Origin: an uncultured Chloroflexota bacterium
GTDB lineage: Bacteria; Chloroflexota; Dehalococcoidia; SAR202; UBA11138
Length of the DNA: 7,221 bases
Assembly (NCBI GenBank): GCA_913046025.1
Contig: CAJWRP010000105.1
Span: 1 to 7,221, forward strand
Direction: 5' to 3'
The position numbers were made by a program, and so were the translations under genes. Below are positions 1 to 6,410 of the stretch, in pieces. How positions within the stretch are numbered: position 1 is the stretch's first letter; each line of letters opens with the position of its first letter. The notes under the pieces are model-generated. The model saw nothing but the letters and a program-made list of their open reading frames with translations, did not search any database and was not told the origin of the DNA.

Positions 1-61
1 CGAAGACATTCTTCACTCGCTCAATTTCTATTAGGTCCACGCCTGTAACTAGCATTGCCAT
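1..61 (-). CDS. acpS: holo-[acyl-carrier-protein] synthase, N-terminal fragment
   Basis: Reading the complementary strand leftward from an ATG at 61 gives MAMLVTGVDLIEIERVKNVF before the window ends. This matches the start of AcpS, whose family begins with a short beta strand, then G-(V/I/L)-D-(L/I)-x-E-I-x-R-(I/V). The Asp in GVD is the expected Mg2+-binding residue (Asp8 in Bacillus subtilis numbering). AcpS transfers the 4'-phosphopantetheine arm of CoA to a serine of apo-acyl carrier protein in the cytoplasm, which activates fatty-acid synthesis. A second ATG at 55 would remove two residues and give a length closer to the usual N-terminus; neither start has a strong ribosome binding site, so the choice is open. 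Only about 20 codons are visible, so the family call rests on this motif alone. The gene is divergent from folD. Confidence 0.75.
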   Translation of the reverse strand, partial: MAMLVTGVDLIEIERVKNVF

Positions 62-138
62 CCAATTCGCAGACCTGAATTAGTACTTTCATTTGCCCAG
101 CACACCGAGTTGTGCAGACCCATGAACGGGCGTTCGAT

Positions 139-144
139 ATTATA
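139..144 (-). promoter_or_regulatory. probable -10 box for acpS
   Basis: The complementary strand reads a perfect TATAAT here, about 80 bases upstream of the acpS start, in an AT-rich island of the divergent intergenic. The best -35 at 16-18 bases spacing (plus positions 161-167, read as TTTCAA or TTCAAT) matches only three of six consensus bases, so the assignment rests mainly on the -10. Confidence 0.4.
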
Positions 145-170
145 TTAAGCCGTCGGGCCAATTGAAAGCG

Positions 171-199
171 TGGTCAATTGCTTCTAGGAAAGTTAAGAT
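171..199 (+). promoter_or_regulatory. weak candidate promoter for folD
   Basis: TGGTCA at 171-176 and TAAGAT at 194-199 are separated by 17 bases and each matches four of six consensus positions. It would start a leader of about 45 bases before the TTG start of folD. This is the best pair in the gap, but it is weak and could be chance. Confidence 0.2.
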
Positions 200-237
200 A
201 GACGGATGATTGAAATACCTGAGTCAGCGTCCCAAGC

Positions 238-241
238 AGGA
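238..241 (+). promoter_or_regulatory. possible ribosome binding site for folD
   Basis: AGGA lies 11 bases before the TTG at 253. An in-frame TGA at 220-222 closes the frame upstream and no ATG or GTG occurs between that stop and 253, so TTG is the only start that keeps the conserved N-terminus. The site is short and slightly far from the start. Confidence 0.35.
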
Positions 242-252
242 CATCCGAGAAA

Positions 253-1143
253 TTGAGCGCCGAGATCCTTAACGGTCGGGAGTTTGCAGACGAGGTCCGC
301 AGTGAGGTCGCAACCACCGTTCAAGAGATGAAAATCAAACACTCGGTAACCCCTGGACTGGCAGTGGTGCTTATAGGCGATGACCCCGCTTCCTCTGTTT
401 ACGTCAGGAGTAAAGAGAAGGCCGCCATTGAAGCAGGCATAACCTTCAACGGTATAATACTCCCCGCCGACACGCCTCAGACAGATCTATTAGGGATAAT
501 TCGAGACCTTAACTTAGACCCAAGGTACCATGGGATTCTAGTCCAGCTTCCCCTGCCATCACAGATCGACGAGGACACCGTTATCGAGAACATCAACGCG
601 GAAAAGGACGTGGATGGATTGCACCCCTACAACATGGGGTTACTGATAGCCGGTAGACCTCGGTTTCCCCCGGCGACGCCCGCGGGAATCCAGCAGATTC
701 TTGTCCGCTCAGGCAATCGTCCAGAAGGCAAGCATGTGGTGGTATGCGGCCGCAGCAACATCGTGGGCAAGCCCATCGCCAACATGCTCATGCAGCGCAA
801 CGCCGACGCCAACGCCACGGTGACCCTCTGCCATACCAGAACCAAAGACCTCCCTTCCATTACACGCCAAGCGGACATACTTATCGCCGCTGTGGGTCAG
901 CCTTTGATGATTACCGCCGATATGGTCAAGCCTGGGGTAGTGGTAATCGACGTGGGCGTAAACCGGGTGGAGGATTCGACCCGCAAAGGTGGCTACAGAT
1001 TGGTTGGCGATGTCGATTTTAAGGCAATTGCAGAAAAAGCTAAGGCCATAACGCCGGTCCCGGGTGGCGTAGGGCCAATGACGATCGCCATGCTACTGAG
1101 CAACACTGTAGATGCTGCCCGCCGCGTCATTCATCAGCATTAG
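253..1143 (+). CDS. folD: bifunctional methylenetetrahydrofolate dehydrogenase / methenyltetrahydrofolate cyclohydrolase
   Basis: FolD interconverts 5,10-methylene-, 5,10-methenyl- and 10-formyl-tetrahydrofolate with NADP, feeding purine and formyl-methionine synthesis in the cytoplasm. The 296-residue product is complete; the E. coli enzyme has 288. The N-terminal catalytic domain carries Tyr50 and Lys54 in YVRSKEK, Gln98 in VQLPLP and Asp121 in KDVDGLHPYN, the positions known from E. coli. The Rossmann domain begins near 160 with GRSNIVGKP at 166-174, whose Arg-Ser pair is expected to bind the NADP phosphate. The signature PVPGGVGPMT lies at 268-277. Small insertions of about three residues each, in the QRNADANA segment after the GRSNIVGKP loop and in the TRKGGYRLVGD segment before the GDV strand, account for most of the extra length. 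Such insertions are familiar in Bacteroidetes-type FolD. The start is TTG, the only start available. It is divergent from acpS, with no overlap with its neighbours. Confidence 0.97.
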   Translation: MSAEILNGREFADEVRSEVATTVQEMKIKHSVTPGLAVVLIGDDPASSVYVRSKEKAAIEAGITFNGIILPADTPQTDLLGIIRDLNLDPRYHGILVQLPLPSQIDEDTVIENINAEKDVDGLHPYNMGLLIAGRPRFPPATPAGIQQILVRSGNRPEGKHVVVCGRSNIVGKPIANMLMQRNADANATVTLCHTRTKDLPSITRQADILIAAVGQPLMITADMVKPGVVVIDVGVNRVEDSTRKGGYRLVGDVDFKAIAEKAKAITPVPGGVGPMTIAMLLSNTVDAARRVIHQH

Positions 1144-1267
1144 GCTTCAATCAACATCATATCGTCTACCCAATAAACGTTATTGCCCAGGATCTTCCTC
1201 ACAAATACCTCACAACTAATATTGCCGTTTTCACCTCTTCCTCACGGACGAAATGCCATGATTACCA
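1144..1267. other. intergenic between folD and the cupredoxin remnant
   Basis: I see no gene here. A small inverted repeat, CAATAA (1171-1176) and TTATTG (1180-1185) with a three-base loop, lies 30 bases after the folD stop. It is AT-rich and lacks a following T-tract, so it is not a convincing terminator. Confidence 0.4.
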
Positions 1268-1295
1268 TTGAAATACATTCGAAGTAAATTATGAT
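1268..1295 (+). promoter_or_regulatory. sigma-70-like promoter for the cupredoxin gene
   Basis: TTGAAA at 1268-1273 and TATGAT at 1290-1295 each match five of six consensus bases, separated by 16 bases. This is the best promoter in the window. Transcription would begin near 1301-1304, almost exactly where the lipoprotein signal peptide frame opens (codon at 1305), so the message would be leaderless. The two tandem ATGs at 1291 and 1294 then belong to the -10 box, and their frame ends at TAA (1306-1308) after four or five codons. Confidence 0.55.
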
Positions 1296-1304
1296 GGCAA
1301 TTAA

Positions 1305-1757
1305 ATAAAATTTGGCTACCCCCATTCCATCTCGGCGGCTGCGTTGCTACTGGTTGCTTGCGGAGGCGGCATAATTCCAGCGCCAGCCAACACATAACCC
1401 ACAGCACCACCGGCCGTCGTGACCCCGATCGTACCAGCCGCCCTACCAGCACCAGTTGATCCACCATCGCCAGCGGGAGATGTTGAAAAGGTGAGCCTGC
1501 AGGACCCCAGCAGAAACGGCGCATACATTTTCAGCCCATCGGACCTCACTTTTAGCGTAGGCGGCACCATAACACTAGAGCTAACGTCCGAAGGCGAATC
1601 CCACACATTCATTGTGGATGACCTGGGAATAGATGTTGGCGTCGACCCCGGCTCGACCGAGACGTTGGAGTTTACCTTCGCCGAGGATGGTAACTACATC
1701 CTCTTATGCGTGCCTTACGAGGTGCTGGGAATGGTCGGCACTATCACCGTGCAGTAA
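1305..1757 (+). pseudogene. cupredoxin-domain lipoprotein, apparently inactivated
   Basis: Read from 1305 in one frame there are 150 codons. First comes a lipoprotein signal (KFGYPHSISAAALLLVAC, lipobox Cys at codon 19, TGC 1359-1361), then GGG and a Pro/Ala/Thr-rich linker. A cupredoxin beta sandwich follows from about 1480 to the end. The frame is broken in two places: codon 1 is ATA rather than ATG, and codon 31 is TAA (1395-1397). After that stop the first usable start is GTG at 1419, giving 112 residues with no signal peptide and no ribosome binding site, which is implausible for a secreted copper protein. In that numbering the expected type-1 copper ligands are His62 (SHTF), Cys97 (LLC) and Met105 (LGM). 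The second His, expected at Cys+3 with plastocyanin-like spacing, is Tyr100 (TAC 1716-1718). The rest of the domain is intact, so decay would be recent, or the stop is a sequence error. If working, it would be an exported membrane-anchored electron carrier. Family call is sound; pseudogene status is inferred. Confidence 0.65.
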
Positions 1758-1832
1758 AAACGCCCTTCTATTCAGTGCGGCGGAGCCATTTAGGTCTCTG
1801 CCGTACTGCCCTTTTCCCCCGCCTCCTTATGC

Positions 1833-1838
1833 AATAAT
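1833..1838 (+). promoter_or_regulatory. possible -10 box for leaderless queA
   Basis: AATAAT (five of six to TATAAT) ends six bases before the GTG start of queA, the spacing expected when transcription starts at or next to the start codon. No Shine-Dalgarno sequence precedes that GTG. No good -35 is visible at 17 bases, where the sequence is C/T rich, so this is tentative. Confidence 0.3.
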
Positions 1839-1844
1839 AGTGGT

Positions 1845-2891
1845 GTGAAAACTTCTGATTTCGATTACCACCTGCCCAAGGAGCTTATCGCCCAGACGCC
1901 TGCAGAGCCCAGGGACTCCTCCCGGCTAATGCTAGTATCGTGTTCCGACGGCTCCCTTACCCACAGGACTTTTAGAGATCTACCTCGGTTCTTACAAGCC
2001 GGCGACGTCATGGTGTTCAACGACAGCCGCGTCATGCCTGCACGTCTTTACGGCACCCGAGCCACAGGCGGAAAGATCGAGTTGCTGCTCCTCAACAGAC
2101 TTTCGCCCGGCAGGTGGCGGGCGCTGGTGAGGCCCGGTCGTCGAATGCAGCCCGGCGTAGAGTTTCAGGTCAACAACAAGGCCGGTAATATCGTCATCAC
2201 CGGCGAAATTCTGGAAGCCAAAGCTGACGGAACACGCATTGTCACCCTGTCCGACGATGAGCGGCTTGACGACGTTGGCGTTATGCCACTGCCTCCGTAC
2301 ATCCACGCCCCGCTGGCCGACTCCGAGCGCTACCAGACCGTGTATTCGAACACCAAAGGCAGCGTGGCTGCACCGACGGCAGGCCTTCACTTTACGCCAG
2401 AACTGTTGGATGACATCAGGGCATTAGGCGTGGAGACGGCCTTCGTCACGCTGCACGTGGGCTGGGACTCCTTTCGGCCTATAAAAACGGACGACATCGC
2501 CTCCCACAAGATGCATTCCGAACACTTTTCAATAGATGGCGAAACGGCTCGGATTATTAACCAGGCCAAGTTGGAGGGCAGAAGGGTCATCTCCGTAGGG
2601 ACGACAGCGACGCGCTTGTTGGAACACGCAGCCTGGCTTTTTAAGGAGAGTAATTCTGGAGAAAAGGGAGTTCTGGCTGCCAGCGATGGCTGGGCCGACA
2701 TATTCATCACGCCCGGTTACAAGTTTTACGTGGTGGACGCCCTGGTGACTAACTTCCACCTGCCAAAGTCGACGCTACTCATGCTAACGAGCGCCCTTGC
2801 CGGCAAGGAGCTGCTCTTCAAGGCATACCAGGAAGCCGTAGACCAGCAGTATCGGTTCTACAGCTTCGGCGACAGCATGTTTATGTTTTGA
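1845..2891 (+). CDS. queA: S-adenosylmethionine:tRNA ribosyltransferase-isomerase
   Basis: QueA moves and isomerises the ribosyl part of S-adenosylmethionine onto 7-aminomethyl-7-deazaguanine at tRNA position 34, making epoxyqueuosine, the penultimate step of queuosine synthesis. The 348-residue product is close to the E. coli length of 356. Family blocks appear in order: FDYHLPKELIAQTPAEPRDSSRLM (6-29), FNDSRVMPARLYGTR (58-72), the RWRALVRPGRRM block (90-101), ERYQTVYSNTKGSVAAPTAG (161-180) leading into LHFT, LHVGWDSFRPI (203-213), HKMHSEHF (221-228) and TNFHLPKSTLLMLTSALAG (302-320), ending in FGDSMFMF. The start is GTG, right before the conserved KTSDFDYHLP. It lies 87 bases after the cupredoxin remnant and in the same direction, but the long spacing and possible own -10 suggest separate transcription. 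No other queuosine gene is in view. Confidence 0.97.
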   Translation: MKTSDFDYHLPKELIAQTPAEPRDSSRLMLVSCSDGSLTHRTFRDLPRFLQAGDVMVFNDSRVMPARLYGTRATGGKIELLLLNRLSPGRWRALVRPGRRMQPGVEFQVNNKAGNIVITGEILEAKADGTRIVTLSDDERLDDVGVMPLPPYIHAPLADSERYQTVYSNTKGSVAAPTAGLHFTPELLDDIRALGVETAFVTLHVGWDSFRPIKTDDIASHKMHSEHFSIDGETARIINQAKLEGRRVISVGTTATRLLEHAAWLFKESNSGEKGVLAASDGWADIFITPGYKFYVVDALVTNFHLPKSTLLMLTSALAGKELLFKAYQEAVDQQYRFYSFGDSMFMF

Positions 2892-2982
2892 ATTTTCATT
2901 ACTTCCGCGATTGGATTACGAATACCCAAGTGGACAGGCCAAATATAATATAGTGACCGCTTCTAATTAGCGTTCTTGTTCA

Positions 2983-3014
2983 TTGGCAAGTCACGGCAAC
3001 AAGTGCTGTATAAT
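2983..3014 (+). promoter_or_regulatory. candidate promoter for the MFS exporter gene
   Basis: TTGGCA at 2983-2988 (five of six to TTGACA) and a perfect TATAAT at 3009-3014 are separated by 20 bases, longer than the usual 16-18. It would give a leader of about 140 bases before the ATG at 3163. Another TATAAT stands at 2944-2949 but has no -35 partner. Confidence 0.4.
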
Positions 3015-3023
3015 TCACAGCGC
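3003..3023 (+). repeat. imperfect inverted repeat centred on the -10 box
   Basis: GTGCTGT (3003-3009) and ACAGCGC (3017-3023) pair at six of seven positions, with a five-base perfect core GCTGT/ACAGC and a seven-base spacer. The TATAAT box lies inside. Dyads placed this way are typical operators of repressors controlling efflux genes, but no regulator gene is in the window. Confidence 0.3.
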
Positions 3024-3162
3024 TTACCATGATTTTCCGCTACCAGATTTCCTCGATACCATCCGTAAAACCAGATGCCTATCAGATTGGCGTTCCTGTC
3101 ACTGCGAACACCCCCTCAGGCATACAAAAATTTTGATCGGCCAAACTGTCGCCGGGCAGCTG

Positions 3163-4356
3163 ATGAAATCGCTTCGCACCAGGAACTACAGGCAGCTATG
3201 GTATTCCGATAACCTCATGACCTCTGGCGAGCAGATGGAGTTCCTGATCCTTGCCTGGTATGTGGTCAACGAGACCTCTTCCCCGTTCTGGGTCTCTCTA
3301 TTCGCTGCGCTGCGATTCACCGGCACGATGTTCGCCCCGTTATTTGGGATAGTTGTAGACCGCTACGACCGAAAGAAACTCCTAGCATTTTCACGACTGG
3401 GGTTCGGCGGCATCGCACTAATCATTCTTGCACTTTCATTTTTCGGACAACTCGAACTCTGGCATGTATTCGTGCTTACGGCGTTATCGGGCATGGGCCG
3501 GGCCTTTGACAACATAACGCGGCAAACGTTTATTGCCGACCTCGTTGAGCGAAGAGACCTATCAAACGCAGTGGCCCTTACTCGAACTGGCCGCGACGCA
3601 GTGCAGATATTCGCTCTGATCGCCGGCGGGATTCTGCTGGACCGATTCGGATTGACGTATACCTATCTGCTGGTAATGTTCTTTCATCTATCTGGTGTCT
3701 ACTTCATCACTCGTATGAAGCCACCCCCCAGAACGCCCACAGCTCGCGGGATGTCAGTCCTAAGCAACCTGAGGGAGTCTTTTCAATATGCTGGGAAAAA
3801 TCAGATTATTCTGGCGCTGCTTCTGCTGGCCTTCCTGGTTAATATGACCGGATTCCCAATGAATCAAGGATTGACTCCGGTGTTCGCCAAAGACGTGCTG
3901 GGTACCACATCCACCGGCCTGGGCCAACTGCTCGGTGCGTATTCCGCTGGCTCATTTATAGGATCATTCGCTATAGCTGGCATTGCCAATATTCGGAGTC
4001 TAGGCAAATTCATGATCATTGGCGCTATCCTTTGGCATGTGGGAGTCCTGGCGCTGGCACAAACGTCATTTTTTAGCGGGGCCATGCTCATCCTAGCGCT
4101 ATCAGGCCTGGCGCAGTCCACATGTATGGTAACGATGTCTATTCTGCTTTTGCGCAACTCGTCAGCAGATATCAGAGGACGGATTCAGGGGCTGCGATCT
4201 TTGGCCGTTTATGGGCTGCCTATAGGCCTGCTGATGTCCGGCGGCATCGCTGAAAGCATCAGCGTTTCTGCGGCTCTGGCCATCAACGGCATCGTCGGAA
4301 TTGTGGTAACGATTGCAATAGTGCTTCGTCTTCGCGGAGTTTGGAGGGTACCATAG
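3163..4356 (+). CDS. MFS transporter, MFS_3 / enterobactin-exporter-like
   Basis: A 397-residue inner-membrane protein with about twelve hydrophobic helices (roughly 12-35, 42-65, 78-95, 98-115, 146-162, 167-182, 216-235, 253-275, 282-300, 304-325, 345-362, 368-388). The loop between helices 2 and 3 holds the major facilitator motif GIVVDRYDRKK (62-72), with Asp66, Arg67 and Arg70. The block TRQTFIADLVERRDLSNAVAL (119-139) is typical of the MFS_3 group that contains EntS-like exporters and macrolide efflux relatives. The basic central loop near 184-195 separates the two halves. Proton-driven export of a small molecule is likely; the substrate cannot be told. The frame is open back to a TTG at 2983, adding 60 residues rich in Cys and His (SCHCEHP) that resemble no MFS N-terminus and overlap the candidate promoter, so I chose the ATG at 3163, followed by the typical MKSLRTRNYRQLW. 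TTG at 3133 is a possible alternative. No strong ribosome binding site precedes either. Confidence 0.88.
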   Translation: MKSLRTRNYRQLWYSDNLMTSGEQMEFLILAWYVVNETSSPFWVSLFAALRFTGTMFAPLFGIVVDRYDRKKLLAFSRLGFGGIALIILALSFFGQLELWHVFVLTALSGMGRAFDNITRQTFIADLVERRDLSNAVALTRTGRDAVQIFALIAGGILLDRFGLTYTYLLVMFFHLSGVYFITRMKPPPRTPTARGMSVLSNLRESFQYAGKNQIILALLLLAFLVNMTGFPMNQGLTPVFAKDVLGTTSTGLGQLLGAYSAGSFIGSFAIAGIANIRSLGKFMIIGAILWHVGVLALAQTSFFSGAMLILALSGLAQSTCMVTMSILLLRNSSADIRGRIQGLRSLAVYGLPIGLLMSGGIAESISVSAALAINGIVGIVVTIAIVLRLRGVWRVP

Positions 4357-4490
4357 AGATAGACCCGTTAACAACTGCTGCCTACCAACGACATCAGCTA
4401 ATTCCATCCCCTCAAACCGCTACCAAAAACTAAACTTTTCTTAGACAAGACCTAATCCACCCTTTACCTGAATTTGCGGTCACCTGTTTA
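4357..4490. other. intergenic between MFS and Kef-type genes
   Basis: I see no gene, hairpin or convincing promoter pair here. TTAGAC at 4441-4446 has no good -10 at standard spacing. Its length argues for separate expression of the two transporters. Confidence 0.4.
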
Positions 4491-4514
4491 ATGAATCTCA
4501 CAATAAGTGTGGTT

Positions 4515-4521
4515 GAGGTGA
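4515..4521 (+). promoter_or_regulatory. Shine-Dalgarno site deciding the start of the antiporter
   Basis: GAGGTGA lies just before the ATG at 4524, with five bases between GAGG and the start. It is the best ribosome binding site in the window. The in-frame ATG at 4491 has no such site, so 4524 is preferred. Confidence 0.6.
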
Positions 4522-4523
4522 GA

Positions 4524-6410
4524 ATGCCAGAGATTGTTCAGGCGGGAGAATTTACCCTAGTTAGAGACTTTGCCATCATCATGGCAGTGGCCGGAGTGGC
4601 CATAATACTGTTCAGGCGGCTCAATCAACCGCCGGTTTTGGGCTATTTGATAGCCGGCCTCATAGTAGGCCCCTTCACATTACCAGTGCTCGGAATACAA
4701 GCGCCGATCAGCAACATCGAAAGCATTCGCCTCCTGGCAGACCTCGGGCTGGTCCTGCTGCTTTTTGCCCTTGGTCTGGACTTTGGCTGGCACAGGATAC
4801 GCCAGATGGGACTGCGGATCATTCTCATCGGCACCATCGAAATCATTTTCATGATCGCCCTGGGCTACGAGATAGCCATGGTCCTGGGCTGGAGCACGAC
4901 CGAAGCCATCTTCTTAGGTGGCGCTCTGTCCATCAGTAGCTCCGCAATCATCGTGAAGGTGCTGCGAGATCGGGGCCTGTTGATGACGGCGCAAGGCCAG
5001 CTCATCGTTGGCATACTTCTGGTAGAGGACTTTGCCGCAGTGCTGCTGCTCAGTGTGCTATCGGGCGTCGCCATAACCGGCACGGCCAGCATGGTCGACT
5101 TGTTTTCACTTCTGGGCAAGCTATCGGTCTTCTTTGTGTCCGCCATATTTCTCGGTGGACTGCTCGCGCCCCGCCTCATCAATTTCGTAGCAAGATATCA
5201 TTCCAAGGAAACGCTGCTTATAGTCAGCCTTGCCCTCTGCTTCGGCCTGGGACTGGTGGCAGAGAGCCTGGGTATCTCCGCAGCCGCCGGTGCCTTCATC
5301 ATCGGGTCCGTGCTGGGAGACAGCGAGCATATCGAGGAACTAAAGTTGACCATGGCGCCAGTGCGCGATATTTTCGCGGCGCTGTTTTTCGTGTCCATCG
5401 GCATGTTAATAGACCTAGCCCTTGTTAGAGAGTTCATATGGCCTGCTCTCATCGTCTCGGCGGTTTTCCTTGTAGGCAAGATAGTCGCCGACACCCTAGG
5501 GACATTCATTGCGGGCCACGACGGCACAACCTCACTGAACGTGGGCGTGGGAATGCCGCAGATGGGGGAGTTCTCCCTGGCTATGGCCAAGATTGGAGCA
5601 GACCACGGAGTCATTAGTGCATTCATTTACCCAATCATCGCCGTAGCGACCGCCATAACTTCATTCGTCTATCCGGTGGTGTCACGAAGCGGCCGACCCG
5701 TGGCTGGCTTCATGTCGCGAAACTCCCCATCACTGCTAATCGAGTATGTAGATAATCTCTCCAGGTCTCTGATTTCCATGCGAGCGGCATTTGCCCTGCA
5801 AGGCCAAGTGGCATCAAACATACGGCGCTCGGGCAGGGTCATAATGTTGAACTTCGGAGTGATATTAGTCCTGATTGGCATCGGGACATTTGCCCTGACA
5901 TTTGCCACGGAACTGGCCGCCATAGCAGATATACGGGAGAGTCTGCTTGGCCTGGTGGTTGGCGGGTTCGTCGTGGTTCTCTGCATGCCCCCTTCCGTGT
6001 TTATATGGCGGTCCCTTCAGCGATTGTCGGATGAGCTCTCCGGGGCAATCATTCGACGCGAGACCATTACCATAAACCTTGGGGGTCACGCGGACCTTCA
6101 CGACGTGTTGCGCGACAGTATTTTGGCAGCCATGACCGTGCTGCTAGCTATATGGAGTCTACCGTTGCTTTCCCAATTAGTAATAATGGGCAGCTTCTCT
6201 GCGCCTATACCAGTCATGTTGCTTGTGGGCCTGGCAGCGCTACTTTGGCGCGTCTCCTTCAAAATACACGGGAGCTTGCTAAAGGCCTTTAGCAAGACCT
6301 TCTTAGGCGAGCCCGAAACTCAAATGACGCGAAAACCAGCCGCGCCACCTTCCGTGGATGACTCACCTCTTTTTGAGCAGATTGTCCGCCACTACAGAAA
6401 TCCTCGTTAG
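4524..6410 (+). CDS. CPA2-family (KefB/KefC-type) cation:proton antiporter without nucleotide-binding domain
   Basis: A 628-residue inner-membrane protein expected to exchange K+ or Na+ for H+. Residues about 14-387 form the Na+/H+ exchanger fold. Recognisable blocks are QPPVLGYLIAGLIVGPFT (35-52), LLLFALGLDFGW (78-89), the serine-rich ALSISSSAIIVKVLRDRGL (134-152), GILLVEDFAAVLLL (163-176) whose Glu168-Asp169 sit where CPA2 proteins keep transport acids, AAAGAFIIGSVLGDSEH (253-269), LFFVSIGMLID (287-297) and GVGMPQMGEFSLAMAKIGADHG (341-362). KefB and KefC continue with a cytosolic RCK/TrkA-N domain. Here no GxGxxG nucleotide fold appears; about four more hydrophobic segments (442-461, 475-494, 532-552, 562-576) follow a basic linker, then a polar tail. 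Starting at 4491 would add 11 residues; the ribosome binding site favours 4524. Cation choice and gating cannot be read from sequence. Confidence 0.9.
   Translation: MPEIVQAGEFTLVRDFAIIMAVAGVAIILFRRLNQPPVLGYLIAGLIVGPFTLPVLGIQAPISNIESIRLLADLGLVLLLFALGLDFGWHRIRQMGLRIILIGTIEIIFMIALGYEIAMVLGWSTTEAIFLGGALSISSSAIIVKVLRDRGLLMTAQGQLIVGILLVEDFAAVLLLSVLSGVAITGTASMVDLFSLLGKLSVFFVSAIFLGGLLAPRLINFVARYHSKETLLIVSLALCFGLGLVAESLGISAAAGAFIIGSVLGDSEHIEELKLTMAPVRDIFAALFFVSIGMLIDLALVREFIWPALIVSAVFLVGKIVADTLGTFIAGHDGTTSLNVGVGMPQMGEFSLAMAKIGADHGVISAFIYPIIAVATAITSFVYPVVSRSGRPVAGFMSRNSPSLLIEYVDNLSRSLISMRAAFALQGQVASNIRRSGRVIMLNFGVILVLIGIGTFALTFATELAAIADIRESLLGLVVGGFVVVLCMPPSVFIWRSLQRLSDELSGAIIRRETITINLGGHADLHDVLRDSILAAMTVLLAIWSLPLLSQLVIMGSFSAPIPVMLLVGLAALLWRVSFKIHGSLLKAFSKTFLGEPETQMTRKPAAPPSVDDSPLFEQIVRHYRNPR

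Noticed and set aside
1291..1308. Tandem ATG as start of the cupredoxin protein, with a frameshift
   Set aside because: The frame stops after four or five codons and would need a two-base change to join the signal peptide. The ATA start at 1305 explains the region with one substitution, and the ATGs fall in the -10 box.
1992..2390. 132-codon minus-strand frame
   Set aside because: Antisense to the conserved centre of queA, with no recognisable motif.
2983..3162. Extended N-terminus of the MFS protein from TTG
   Set aside because: Overlaps a plausible promoter, lacks hydrophobic or family-typical sequence, and a better ATG is present at 3163.
4491..4523. Earlier ATG for the antiporter
   Set aside because: No ribosome binding site precedes it, whereas GAGGTGA stands at the right distance before 4524. 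It cannot be fully excluded.
5198..5626. 142-codon open frame on the minus strand
   Set aside because: It lies wholly inside the strongly supported antiporter gene on the other strand, and its low-complexity Ser/Pro/Arg/Thr translation is typical of a shadow frame.
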